13,044 nucleotides of DNA from Mageeibacillus sp. UBA1046 (GTDB lineage: Bacteria; Bacillota; Clostridia; Saccharofermentanales; DTU023): positions 31,869 to 44,912 of the forward strand of contig DCDV01000020.1 of the NCBI GenBank assembly GCA_002316595.1, given 5' to 3'. Below are positions 6,405 through 13,044 of this stretch, in pieces. The notes under the pieces are model-generated. The model made no database searches. It was not told the origin of the DNA and worked only from the letters and a program-made list of their open reading frames with translations. The position numbers were made by a program, and so were the translations under genes. Every line of letters begins with the position of its first letter. The stretch's first letter is position 1.

Positions 6405-7692
6405 CAAGCGAGGATTTTCTCGAATAATCGGCTTATCCGCTCTGAAGAATCGTCTGGGCAATATTATTCTGACAGAGGATAATTCTTGTGTTCTTCTGAC
6501 TGGTCCCACTGGCAGCGGCAAAAGAAAATTGGCGAATCTTATTGCGCAAGCCTGGCTTTGTGATAATCCGACAGAAAATGGTGCTTGCGAAGAGTGTGCA
6601 TCTTGTCATCACTTTGATCAGAATAACCATTTTGACTATAAAGAGCTGAAGCCGGAGGATGGCAAACGGATCATCCCGACGGATGATGTCCGGTCAGAGC
6701 TCAAAGATTTAATCATGCTTCCTCGTCTGGGGAAATATAAAGTTATCTTAATTGACGCTGACGGATTAAACGAGCAAGGCCAGAATGCTTTGCTTAAGGC
6801 TCTGGAAGAACCTTTGCGTCATACTCGCTTTGTACTTACTGCCAGTGATCCGTCCAGACTGCTGCTCACTGTCAGATCACGTGTTGTCAGTCTGCGGGTC
6901 GACCGTCGCAGCGAAGAAGAGATTTGCCAAATCTTGCTGGAGGAGCTGTCTTCTGCTGACGATAACAACCATGACTGCGAACAAGAGCTTGCTCCTGCAG
7001 GCAGAAGCGGCCAAGCCGGTGAACAAGAGCTTGCTTCCGCAGACAGACGCGGCCAAGCCGGTGAGCAAAGTCTTGCTCCTGCAGGCGGATGTGCTACTCT
7101 CGCTGACAAGGACCTTACTTTTTATGCCCGCTTTTCAGCAGGGCTTCCGGGGAGAGCGCTGGAGCTGGCGCACGGCGGCTGGTTTCGAGAATTAAGAGCC
7201 GGAACTGCTGATATATACTTTAGTCTGGATAAGGCGAAGGAACTTGACCTTTTCACAGTTGGCAGCGACTTTTTTAAAGAACATAAGGATCAGGCGGATA
7301 CTGCTTTAAACATAATACAGAGCCTGATCAGAGATGAACTTTGCCTCCTCTGGGGTGCAAATGGCACGATAGTTAATTCTGATCTTCAGGGAGAACTGCA
7401 AGCTGCTTACGAAAGAAAACTGGCGGTTCTCACCAAGAAAAGCGAGGCCAGAGATAAAAGCTCAGGTCTGATGCGATGGCAGGCTGATGCAGATCCGGAA
7501 GGCTTCAGCGAAGAGGAGAGAGAGCTCCGGATCAGATTGACCCACGCTGCTGAAGTTGTTGAAGAAAGCAGGGAAGCACTGCAAAGAAACGTAAATTTTG
7601 AGTTGATAATTACTCGTCTGCTGCTGCACTTAAAGCGTGTCGCTGCAGGCGAAGATTTAATAGAAAGCAGAAAAAATGAAAAACTTAGTTAA
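6379..7692 (+). CDS. holB: DNA polymerase III delta' subunit (HolB) with a repeat-bearing linker
   Basis: This clamp-loader subunit works with DnaX and HolA to load the beta sliding clamp. Numbering here is from the in-frame TTG at 6370. The AAA+ region has LLTGPTGSGKRK (42-53), a P-loop without the final Ser/Thr, a trait I recall also in B. subtilis HolB. A four-Cys zinc module follows (Cys64, 73, 76, 79), then the Walker B-like VILIDADGLNEQGQNALLKALEEP and the sensor region FVLTASDPSRLLLTVRSR (154-171). Helices of the C-terminal collar domain follow from about 250. Between the domains, residues 204-245 are three copies of a 14-residue repeat of the type EQELAPAGRSGQAG, making the protein about 100 aa longer than common delta' proteins. 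ATG 6379 is taken as start; TTG 6370 lies nine bases after GGCGGGG (6354-6360) and is a fair alternative. Both overlap darA. The stop overlaps the ricT start. Confidence 0.93.
   Translation: MSSTSKKSDKRGFSRIIGLSALKNRLGNIILTEDNSCVLLTGPTGSGKRKLANLIAQAWLCDNPTENGACEECASCHHFDQNNHFDYKELKPEDGKRIIPTDDVRSELKDLIMLPRLGKYKVILIDADGLNEQGQNALLKALEEPLRHTRFVLTASDPSRLLLTVRSRVVSLRVDRRSEEEICQILLEELSSADDNNHDCEQELAPAGRSGQAGEQELASADRRGQAGEQSLAPAGGCATLADKDLTFYARFSAGLPGRALELAHGGWFRELRAGTADIYFSLDKAKELDLFTVGSDFFKEHKDQADTALNIIQSLIRDELCLLWGANGTIVNSDLQGELQAAYERKLAVLTKKSEARDKSSGLMRWQADADPEGFSEEERELRIRLTHAAEVVEESREALQRNVNFELIITRLLLHLKRVAAGEDLIESRKNEKLS
6979..7104 (+). repeat. Three 42-bp in-frame tandem repeats in holB
   Basis: The units are 6979-7020, 7021-7062 and 7063-7104. 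The first two are nearly identical (GAACAAGAGCTTGCT start, GGCCAAGCCGGT end), and the third diverges in its second half. Each encodes 14 residues: EQELAPAGRSGQAG, EQELASADRRGQAG and EQSLAPAGGCATLA. The high similarity of units 1 and 2 suggests a recent expansion of a flexible linker. Confidence 0.92.
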
Positions 7693-8689
7693 TGTCCAGT
7701 TGCATGGACAATCACGATACTATCAGGCAGATGCCCGTGACTTAACGTTACAGCAGGGCGATGGGATTATTGTCGAAGACGATAATGGGCTGGCTTTTGC
7801 GCACGTGATGGACCCTCCTTATCAGCTGCCGGAAAACATTTGCCAGAGAGAACCCCTCCAGATTATCAGAGAAGCCAGTGAGGAAGACTACAAGCATTTC
7901 GAAGAGAATAGTCAGGAGGAGAAAGAGGCATTGGTTATCGCGAAAGAACGCGTTGCCAGTCATGATCTGGATATGAATCTGGTCTCAGCCTACCTTCCTT
8001 TTGATAATAACAAACTGCTCTTCTATTTCACCGCGGACGGTCGGATAGACTTCAGGGAATTAGTGCGTGATCTGGCATCAATCTTCCATACGAGAATTGA
8101 ACTGAGACAGATAGGGGTCCGGGACGAGGCCGGCATGATCGGCGGTCTGGGCGTTTGCGGGCGTGAATTATGCTGCGCTACTTTCCTGCAAGGATTTCAG
8201 CCTGTCTCTATCCGCATGGCCAAAGACCAAAATTTGTCCATGAATCCTTCCAAAATCTCAGGCTCCTGCGGCAGGCTCCTCTGCTGTCTCAATTATGAGC
8301 AGGAGGCGTATGTCAGTGCCGCTGACAGGCTGCCGACAAGAAACTCCAAGGTAAGATATGAAGGTGAGATTGGTACGGTTGAAAGCGTCAACTTGTTAAA
8401 GGAAACTCTGCAGGTCAGGTTTGACCGTGACGATGAAGATGAAAGAATGGAGCTTAAAGTGGATGAGGTTCAGATTATTCACGATCCTGCCAAGAAAAAA
8501 TGTGATGCGAAAGAATGTCCCAATACTCCTCAGCCAAAGGACAGGTCTGCAGACGAATTAAGGCAAGACAAAGCTGATCTCCAACAGCAAGAGGAGCAGA
8601 AAAAAGTGCGTCGGCAAATCAAGTCTAAGAAGAGACGCCGTTCTAAATCCAAACCCAAGACAACTATAAAAGATGACACTGCCGGCTAA
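7676..8689 (+). CDS. ricT: PSP1-domain iron-sulfur protein RicT (YaaT)
   Basis: This is the PSP1-family protein that in B. subtilis forms the RicA-RicF-RicT complex. That complex binds [4Fe-4S] clusters and affects RNase Y-dependent mRNA processing, sporulation, competence and biofilm formation. The PSP1 core covers about 55-210. It contains RIELRQIGVRDEAGMIGGLG (140-159) followed by two cysteine clusters, CGRELCC (161-167) and CGRLLCC (198-204), the expected cluster ligands. A beta-rich segment (220-268) follows, then a Lys/Arg-rich tail (308-330) that may contact nucleic acid. Two extra cysteines (276, 281) lie before the tail. The ATG at 7676 overlaps the end of holB by 17 bases; its ribosome site is weak, so coupling to holB translation is likely. 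RicA and RicF are not encoded in the window. Confidence 0.95.
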   Translation: MKNLVNVQLHGQSRYYQADARDLTLQQGDGIIVEDDNGLAFAHVMDPPYQLPENICQREPLQIIREASEEDYKHFEENSQEEKEALVIAKERVASHDLDMNLVSAYLPFDNNKLLFYFTADGRIDFRELVRDLASIFHTRIELRQIGVRDEAGMIGGLGVCGRELCCATFLQGFQPVSIRMAKDQNLSMNPSKISGSCGRLLCCLNYEQEAYVSAADRLPTRNSKVRYEGEIGTVESVNLLKETLQVRFDRDDEDERMELKVDEVQIIHDPAKKKCDAKECPNTPQPKDRSADELRQDKADLQQQEEQKKVRRQIKSKKRRRSKSKPKTTIKDDTAG

Positions 8690-8738
8690 CTCAGACTAAA
8701 CGGCTGCAAGCAGATGTAATCGTCCGATATGTCAGAGC

Positions 8739-8767
8739 TTGACAAAAACACTGAAAACCTATAAATC
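8739..8767 (+). promoter_or_regulatory. Candidate sigma-A promoter before the alpha/beta hydrolase
   Basis: A perfect -35 TTGACA (8739-8744) is followed by TATAAA (8760-8765, 15-base spacer) or TAAATC (8762-8767, 17-base spacer). It lies about 45 bases before the start codon. A strong ribosome site AGGAGG (8797-8802) follows. This suggests the hydrolase is transcribed separately from the folE-ricT block. No terminator is visible between ricT and this promoter. Confidence 0.5.
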
Positions 8768-8808
8768 TAGATGCAGTCAGCAAAAAACAGATTGTCAGGA
8801 GGATAGAT

Positions 8809-9774
8809 ATGGTTTGCAGCAATCAGGAAGAAAAGAATAGCCCTATAAACAATGCTAAATGGCAGCTTGGCGGTAGAACCGGACATATTCCTGTTAAAGG
8901 CGGGAAAGTTTTTTACAGGATTTACGGTGAAGATAAACCGGGAATTCCTTTAATTTTTATCCATGGCGGGCCAGGACATAATTCTGCTACATTCTTTAGG
9001 ACGACTCCGCTCGCAAATGACAGACCGGTAGTATATTACAATCAGCTAGGCAGTAACGGTTCAGAAATAGATGAAGAATGCCAGTCTGTTGAGAAATTAA
9101 AAGACCTTTTTACAATCGAAAGATTTCACGATGAACTGGAAACTGTAATCGAATATTTTGGTTTCAAGGAATATGTCCTTGCCGGTCACTCCTGGGGAAC
9201 AATGCTCGCGGTTGAATTTGCAGGGACCAAGAAGGCTGAAGGACTAAAAGGTCTGGTGCTTGCCGGACCGTTCCTCAATGTTGATCTTTGGCTGCTGGAT
9301 GCCAAAAGGCTAATTGAATCTCTCCCTGACGGTGACGAAAAATGGCAAGTTGTTAAAGAAAGCGAGTCATCCGGAAACTACACTAAAGCATACGAAGAGA
9401 TCAACTCTATTTACTCAAATACTTTCTTTAATAAGATAGAGGGTGCAGATGCACCAAGTCCGGATGAACCGGATAAACAGATTATTGACGGTTTTGATGT
9501 TTACAATCATATGTGGGGACCAACCGAGTATTCCTGCACCGGACTCTTGCAGGGCCATGATGTGACGAAATACCTGGGGGATCTTGTTGTTCCGGTCCTC
9601 TATATATCCGGACAATATGATAGTGGTACAGCTGCTGCTGCTAATTACTACAGTACTTTAACCCCAAACAGCAAAGTGGTTGTAGTTCAGGGAACCGCTC
9701 ATGAAACTCCCAGAGAGAATCCTGAAGAGTTTATGAAGGCAGTGAGAGAATTTTTCAGCGAACTGGAATCATGA
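8809..9774 (+). CDS. Proline iminopeptidase-like alpha/beta hydrolase (peptidase family S33)
   Basis: This is an alpha/beta hydrolase of the proline iminopeptidase type, expected to remove N-terminal proline from short peptides in the cytosol. The oxyanion-region motif is FIHGGPGHNS (50-59) and the nucleophile elbow is GHSWG with Ser128. The probable acid is Asp271 (GQYDSGT) and the probable histidine is His298 (GTAHET). The cap domain lies between about 155 and 240. GPTEYSCTG (237-245) matches the family segment holding the glutamate that anchors the substrate amino group. The usual YDQxGxGxS reads YNQLGSNGS (77-85), a mild deviation. There is no signal peptide, although Cys3 is near the N-terminus. 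The ATG at 8809 is six bases after AGGAGG. A proline symporter gene lies downstream behind a terminator, which fits a proline-use role. Exact specificity cannot be read from sequence; other S33 aminopeptidases are possible. Confidence 0.9.
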   Translation: MVCSNQEEKNSPINNAKWQLGGRTGHIPVKGGKVFYRIYGEDKPGIPLIFIHGGPGHNSATFFRTTPLANDRPVVYYNQLGSNGSEIDEECQSVEKLKDLFTIERFHDELETVIEYFGFKEYVLAGHSWGTMLAVEFAGTKKAEGLKGLVLAGPFLNVDLWLLDAKRLIESLPDGDEKWQVVKESESSGNYTKAYEEINSIYSNTFFNKIEGADAPSPDEPDKQIIDGFDVYNHMWGPTEYSCTGLLQGHDVTKYLGDLVVPVLYISGQYDSGTAAAANYYSTLTPNSKVVVVQGTAHETPRENPEEFMKAVREFFSELES

Positions 9775-9797
9775 ACATATTTTTTTAATTCAAGAGA

Positions 9798-9827
9798 GGT
9801 GTGTCTCACAAGAGGCACTCCTTTTTT
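9798..9827 (+). terminator. Rho-independent terminator after the hydrolase gene
   Basis: GGTGTGTCTC (9798-9807), loop ACAA, GAGGCACTCC (9812-9821) form a 10-position stem with one T-T mismatch and one G-U pair, followed by six Ts (9822-9827). The purine-rich bases just upstream can pair with the T run. GAGACA (9828-9833) directly afterwards can also pair with TGTCTC (9802-9807), giving a competing fold. Confidence 0.8.
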
Positions 9828-9902
9828 GAGACAATATCGGGTACTGTTGCAAATTAGATTGTTGCTTGATTTTGTCAAAATTATGTCTGAAAACAAATAG
9901 AT

Positions 9903-9997
9903 GTTCACAATTGATATAATATGCTAGAATTAGCGTATATCCCATCAGTATTAAATATACTATCTATATTGACAGGTAAAACAATTAAATATCTTAT
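9903..9997 (+). promoter_or_regulatory. Candidate promoters for the symporter unit
   Basis: Two candidates are visible. One is an extended -10, TGCTAGAAT (9922-9930), with a TTCACA-like -35 at 9904-9909. The other is TTGACA (9969-9974) with TCTTAT (9992-9997) at 17 bases or TATCTT (9990-9995) at 15 bases. Both lie between the terminator and the small ORF at 10092, so the symporter unit should have its own transcript. Which one is used cannot be decided from sequence. Confidence 0.4.
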
Positions 9998-10091
9998 TAA
10001 TTGCTAATTCTACTGCCAGTTTAGTCCTTTGTATTTTTAGTTTAGTTTGCAATACAAAAATGCCACGGCATAAAAATTCAGGAGGTGTTCT

Positions 10092-10208
10092 ATGAGTGGT
10101 AAGTTTTTTGTTTTTATTTTACCGGGATTGATTACTATCGCGGTATCCTTGTTCTACTTCTTTTACAGCGGTAGAAAAAGGAAGAATGGTAGAAGGGGGA
10201 TGATGTAA
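10092..10208 (+). CDS. 38-residue single-pass membrane protein, probable symporter accessory protein
   Basis: This short gene encodes MSGKFFVFILPGLITIAVSL, then FYFFYSG and a basic tail ending RRGMM. Residues 5-26 form one transmembrane helix, and the Arg/Lys-rich tail (28-36) should lie in the cytosol, giving an N-out topology. The perfect AGGAGGTG ribosome site (10080-10087) four bases before the ATG argues strongly that it is translated. The stop is three bases before the symporter start, so the two are co-transcribed and probably coupled. I recall that small one-helix accessory proteins are annotated next to some sodium symporters; by context this is one, but the role in assembly or regulation is inference. 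The start of putP has a less well-spaced ribosome site of its own, so this gene may also set the level of symporter translation. Confidence 0.8.
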   Translation: MSGKFFVFILPGLITIAVSLFYFFYSGRKRKNGRRGMM

Positions 10209-10211
10209 ACT

Positions 10212-11660
10212 ATGTTGAGGACGATCTTTTTTGTTGGTTACTTTGTAATCCTGTTAGGTATTGGCTTTGTCACTTTCCGTCGGACAAAATCACATGAAGA
10301 TTATGCTTTAGCCGGTCGATCCAACAATATGTGGGTTACGGCAATATCAGCCACTTCTTCTGATATGAGCGGATGGCTTTTATTAGGTGTACCGGGGCTA
10401 GCTTATGCCGGGGGTCTGTCCGCGATTTGGACAGTAATCGGTATCCTGGTTGGTAACTATTTTAACTGGGTAGTTGTATCCAAACGGCTGCGCCTGATCA
10501 CGCAAAAGTATAATGCGGTTTCCTTGTCAGAATATTTTGAAAAGCGCTTCAATGACAAAAAAGGAAGCATTAGCATTATTTCTGCCATCATAATTGTTGT
10601 TTTTATGATAATCAATGCTTCTGCGGAGGTTATAGGCAGCGGAAAATTACTTAATGCATCATTCAATATTGACTACAACACAGCAATTATAATTTCTCTG
10701 CTGATCGTTTTAGTCTATACATTCCTTGGTGGTTACCTTGCAGTCAGCTGGAGTAATTTGCTGCAGGGAACATTGATATTTCTGGCCTTGATTATTGTCC
10801 CTATTGCCGGTCTGGTTGATGTAGGAAGTATCGGGGCTCTTGGCAATAATCTGGTTGCGCAGGACTCATCTTTGCTTAGCTTCTTCGGATCAGATGAAAC
10901 AGCATTCGCAATCTTTGGTCTTGTGATTGGAGGATTGGGAATTGGAGTAGGTTATCCCGGTCAGCCTCACATTATGACGAGCTATATGTCAATTGAGGAT
11001 CCTGAGGAACTAAGGCACTCGACCTTGATCGCTATGTTTTGGACTGTGATTACGACCTATGGAGCGGTAATGATAGGTCTGCTCGGACGCGCAATTATTC
11101 CGACTCTGGACGATCCGGAAACAATTTACTTGTCATTAGTGGAAAAACTTTTCTCCAGCAATGTTATAGGTCTGTTCGCTGCTGCTGTTATGGCGGCAAT
11201 TCTATCCAGCGTCAGCGCATATCTTCTCGTTGCCGCAACTTCTACTGCGACAAATGTTTATAGTCGTATTAAAAAAGACAAAGAAGGAAAGCAGTCTTTG
11301 ATCGTCGAACGCGTTGCAATTGTTATAATCGGTGTTCTGGCTTTTTTGATGTCGCTTGAAGGCGGTATAGTGTTTACCGTTGCTCTGTTTGCCTGGGGCG
11401 GTCTGGCAGCCAGCTTTGGTCCTTTAATCATCGGATCTCTGTATTGGAAAGGAGTAAACCTGCAAGGGGCAATAGCCAGCATGCTTACGGGCATGGTGGT
11501 CAACCTGGTCTGGTATTATTCAGGACTGTCTCAGTGGGTTTATGAGCTGATTCCGGCAATTATTCTCAGTACCATCGTAATGATTCTTGTAAGTAAAGTC
11601 ACTCGTGGACCTGATGAGAAGACGCGTGCAGATTTTGAAGCTTTTAGAGCCGAACTGTAA
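10212..11660 (+). CDS. putP: Sodium/proline symporter (PutP-type, SSS family)
   Basis: This integral membrane protein of the solute:sodium symporter family is expected to import L-proline with sodium. At 482 aa with about 13 hydrophobic segments it has the LeuT-type fold size of E. coli PutP (502 aa). The PutP hallmark ISATSSDMSGWLLLGVPG (45-61) includes Asp51, Ser53 and Gly54, matching the E. coli Na+/proline-site residues Asp55, Ser57 and Gly58. GYPGQPHIMTSYMS (247-260) and AWGGLAASFGP (394-404) are further PutP-type segments. AAILSSVSAYLL (328-339) contains Ser332-Ser333 at the place of the Na+ ligands Ser340-Thr341, a conservative change. A polar tail (463-482) is cytosolic. It follows the 38-aa membrane protein by three bases and ends just before a strong terminator. 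Proline is the most likely substrate from these motifs; a close relative with other specificity cannot be excluded. Confidence 0.93.
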   Translation: MLRTIFFVGYFVILLGIGFVTFRRTKSHEDYALAGRSNNMWVTAISATSSDMSGWLLLGVPGLAYAGGLSAIWTVIGILVGNYFNWVVVSKRLRLITQKYNAVSLSEYFEKRFNDKKGSISIISAIIIVVFMIINASAEVIGSGKLLNASFNIDYNTAIIISLLIVLVYTFLGGYLAVSWSNLLQGTLIFLALIIVPIAGLVDVGSIGALGNNLVAQDSSLLSFFGSDETAFAIFGLVIGGLGIGVGYPGQPHIMTSYMSIEDPEELRHSTLIAMFWTVITTYGAVMIGLLGRAIIPTLDDPETIYLSLVEKLFSSNVIGLFAAAVMAAILSSVSAYLLVAATSTATNVYSRIKKDKEGKQSLIVERVAIVIIGVLAFLMSLEGGIVFTVALFAWGGLAASFGPLIIGSLYWKGVNLQGAIASMLTGMVVNLVWYYSGLSQWVYELIPAIILSTIVMILVSKVTRGPDEKTRADFEAFRAEL

Positions 11661-11680
11661 GTATAAAAGAAGAACTAGAC

Positions 11681-11718
11681 AAAAAGGAGCTGTCTCATCA
11701 AGAGGCAGTTCCTTTTTT
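11681..11718 (+). terminator. Rho-independent terminator after putP
   Basis: GGAGCTGTCTC (11686-11696), loop ATCAA, GAGGCAGTTCC (11702-11712) form an 11-pair stem with two G-U pairs, followed by six Ts (11713-11718). The preceding five As can pair with the T run, so it may work in both directions. The sequence is strikingly like the terminator at 9798-9827. Confidence 0.9.
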
Positions 11719-11827
11719 GCTTTATGGCAACTAAGGTTTATATGCTCAGGTGTGGCGCCTGGCTTGCAGCTAAATTGTTTTTACAACATTAAATCTGTTT
11801 GATACTGGTAAAATTTTTGGCATCTAC

Positions 11828-11836
11828 TGATATACT
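11828..11836 (+). promoter_or_regulatory. Candidate extended -10 promoter before the GGDEF gene
   Basis: TGATATACT (11828-11836) fits an extended -10 (TGnTATACT). No good -35 lies 17 bases upstream (11808-11813 reads GTAAAA). A second, weaker reading is TTGGCA with GATAGT 18 bases later. Since a terminator closes the preceding gene at 11718, a promoter must lie in 11719-11901. The rest of that 180-base gap shows nothing else recognisable. Confidence 0.35.
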
Positions 11837-11901
11837 TTTAGATAGTACCTGTCAGTAAACTGTTGGGTTTATAAAATTGGAGAAAAACGGATATCCGACT
11901 C

Positions 11902-13014
11902 GTGACAGATTTGATTATTAATTACATAGCCACAAATCTGATTTGTATATCAGCCTTAGTAATTTTGGCTCATTACGCCAGATCTAATGTTTTATTTACT
12001 GATACGATGAGTAAATACTTCACCCTTGCTACCCTGATCGCTGTCGTAGTGATTATGGCGGAACTTGTAACTGTCGTTTTAGAAAATTCAAGCTCCCCCG
12101 GCAGAATCTACCTGGTAATCGTTAATGCGCTTGGGTTTTCGCTCTCACCCTTTATAGCCATAGTTTTGTCAAAAGCAATCTACTTCGGGAAAAGTACAGT
12201 GCGTTCGTTGCTGACTATACCTGTCTGGATCAATGTGCTTCTTGTGTGGACTTCCTCCCGGACAGGCTTTATTTTCAGTGTCAGTGACGGTGGTTACCGG
12301 CGAGGTCCGCTTTTTGCAGTCTATACAGTCGCTTACCTGTGTGCGTACGCTGTGCTGGTAATGGCATCTGTTGAGGCCATGAAGCATTATCAGCTGCACC
12401 TGAAAAGCACGTTCATTCTTCTGCTTGTGTTCACATTAACAGGAACGTCTGTTCAGGTTATCTGGCCTCAGGTGCATGCTTCCTGGCTGACTGTGAGCTT
12501 AAGTCTGGTCCTCTATTACGCGTATTTCTGCATGCTGACGGAAACTCAGGATTCACTGACAGGATTGTTAAACCGTAATGTATATGATCGTCACACTAAA
12601 GACCTGCGCCCTGACCTGAGCGGAACAGTCATCATTTTTGATCTGGATAATTTCAAAGATATCAACGATCAGTTCGGTCATCAGTGGGGCGATTCCTGCC
12701 TTGAGGTAATCGGAAACCTCATAAAAGATTGCTTTTGCAAAATGGGTACTTGTTACAGGACAGGCGGTGACGAGTTTTGCGTGATATGCCATACTGCCGA
12801 TGAGCAAGCGGCACAGAAAACGCTCAGTTCTTTTCATAAGAAAATAGATAATTTCAGAAATAATACTAATTTGACGGGTGAACTGCCAATGGTTTCCACG
12901 GGGTATGCCGTATTTAACGCTCTAAACGGGGGCTATGATCTAGCCATTATAGAAGCTGACACGCAAATGTATGCCTATAAAAATATTCGCAAGAGCAAAG
13001 ATCAGGAAATTTAA
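11902..13014 (+). CDS. Membrane-bound diguanylate cyclase (multi-helix N-terminus plus GGDEF)
   Basis: This protein is expected to make cyclic di-GMP from two GTP at the inner face of the membrane. Residues 4-212 contain about seven hydrophobic segments (roughly 4-26, 38-60, 69-92, 103-118, 136-158, 169-188, 194-212), an unnamed 7TM-like sensor module. The GGDEF domain starts at DSLTGLLNRNVYD (217-229), with the metal-binding FDLDNFKDIND (246-256), FGHQWGD, an intact GGDEF (288-292) and the terminal ADTQMYAYK (352-360). The inhibitory I-site RxxD that usually lies five residues before GGDEF is absent (279-282 is CKMG), so feedback inhibition by product should be weak or missing. There is no EAL domain. 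The GTG at 11902 is the only plausible start before the first helix: no in-frame start lies between it and the upstream stop at 11872. GGAG (11879-11882) is unusually far away at 19 bases, so initiation may be weak. Confidence 0.92.
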   Translation: MTDLIINYIATNLICISALVILAHYARSNVLFTDTMSKYFTLATLIAVVVIMAELVTVVLENSSSPGRIYLVIVNALGFSLSPFIAIVLSKAIYFGKSTVRSLLTIPVWINVLLVWTSSRTGFIFSVSDGGYRRGPLFAVYTVAYLCAYAVLVMASVEAMKHYQLHLKSTFILLLVFTLTGTSVQVIWPQVHASWLTVSLSLVLYYAYFCMLTETQDSLTGLLNRNVYDRHTKDLRPDLSGTVIIFDLDNFKDINDQFGHQWGDSCLEVIGNLIKDCFCKMGTCYRTGGDEFCVICHTADEQAAQKTLSSFHKKIDNFRNNTNLTGELPMVSTGYAVFNALNGGYDLAIIEADTQMYAYKNIRKSKDQEI

Positions 13015-13044
13015 ATGTGTCTGGCAGAATAGAATCCAGCCGGC

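Larger units (their letters stand above)
9775..10091. other. AT-rich intergenic region between hydrolase and symporter units
   Basis: This gap of 317 bases holds a rho-independent terminator at its left end and one or two candidate promoters in the middle. A full Shine-Dalgarno sequence, AGGAGGTG (10080-10087), lies just before the small ORF at 10092. The segment 9930-9965 has short inverted matches such as GTATAT (9935-9940) and ATATAC (9955-9960) that could be an operator, but the support is weak. No additional gene is seen. Confidence 0.6.

Noticed and set aside
6785..7195. Open frames on both strands across the holB repeat region
   Set aside because: A 42-bp repeat is a multiple of three and lacks stops in several frames, so it opens long shadow frames. 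The HolB frame alone has family motifs on both sides.
9798..11718. Insertion-sequence ends flanking the symporter unit
   Set aside because: The two similar sequences are each hairpins with T runs, not simple terminal inverted repeats. No transposase or clear target-site duplication is present, so terminators are the simpler reading.

Overview
The window reads as one end of a contig from an anaerobic low-to-mid GC Firmicute, most likely of the Clostridia. This rests on gene order and protein families, not on rRNA. The block decarboxylase (YaaO-like) - tmk - darA - holB - ricT matches the yaaO-tmk-yaaQ-yaaR-holB-yaaT neighbourhood of Bacillus subtilis, with yaaR missing. Shine-Dalgarno sites are strong and of the GGAGG type. 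The first 16 bases look like a slightly damaged Illumina adapter, so the sequence probably comes from an assembly whose end was not trimmed.

Bases 17-148 hold the 3' end of an unidentified gene. Bases 241-8689 then form one co-directional block on the + strand, with short gaps or overlaps. It runs: folE (GTP cyclohydrolase I), folP (dihydropteroate synthase), a folB-folK fusion, an unrecognised and very basic disordered protein, an Orn/Lys/Arg-decarboxylase-family protein, tmk (thymidylate kinase), darA (cyclic-di-AMP-binding PII-like protein), holB (DNA polymerase III delta') and ricT/yaaT (PSP1 iron-sulfur protein). The folate enzymes supply cofactor for thymidylate and purine synthesis. 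Tmk turns dTMP into dTDP and HolB belongs to the replicative clamp loader, so the block links folate, DNA precursors and replication. DarA and RicT are regulatory proteins that usually travel with it.

From 8690 on there are separately transcribed genes. The first is a proline-iminopeptidase-like alpha/beta hydrolase with its own promoter, closed by a terminator. The second unit is a 38-residue single-helix membrane protein followed three bases later by a PutP-type sodium/proline symporter, closed by a terminator of almost the same sequence. The last is a membrane diguanylate cyclase (GGDEF) with an N-terminal multi-helix module. A proline-releasing peptidase next to a proline importer suggests peptide-derived proline use.

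No complete new system such as a defence island, CRISPR array or BGC is visible. The best leads are the unknown basic protein encoded in the folate/replication block, the tiny symporter-associated protein, the altered active-site motifs of the decarboxylase homologue, and a local tendency to degenerate tandem duplications. Those duplications occur before folBK, across the folBK stop codon, inside the basic protein and inside holB.
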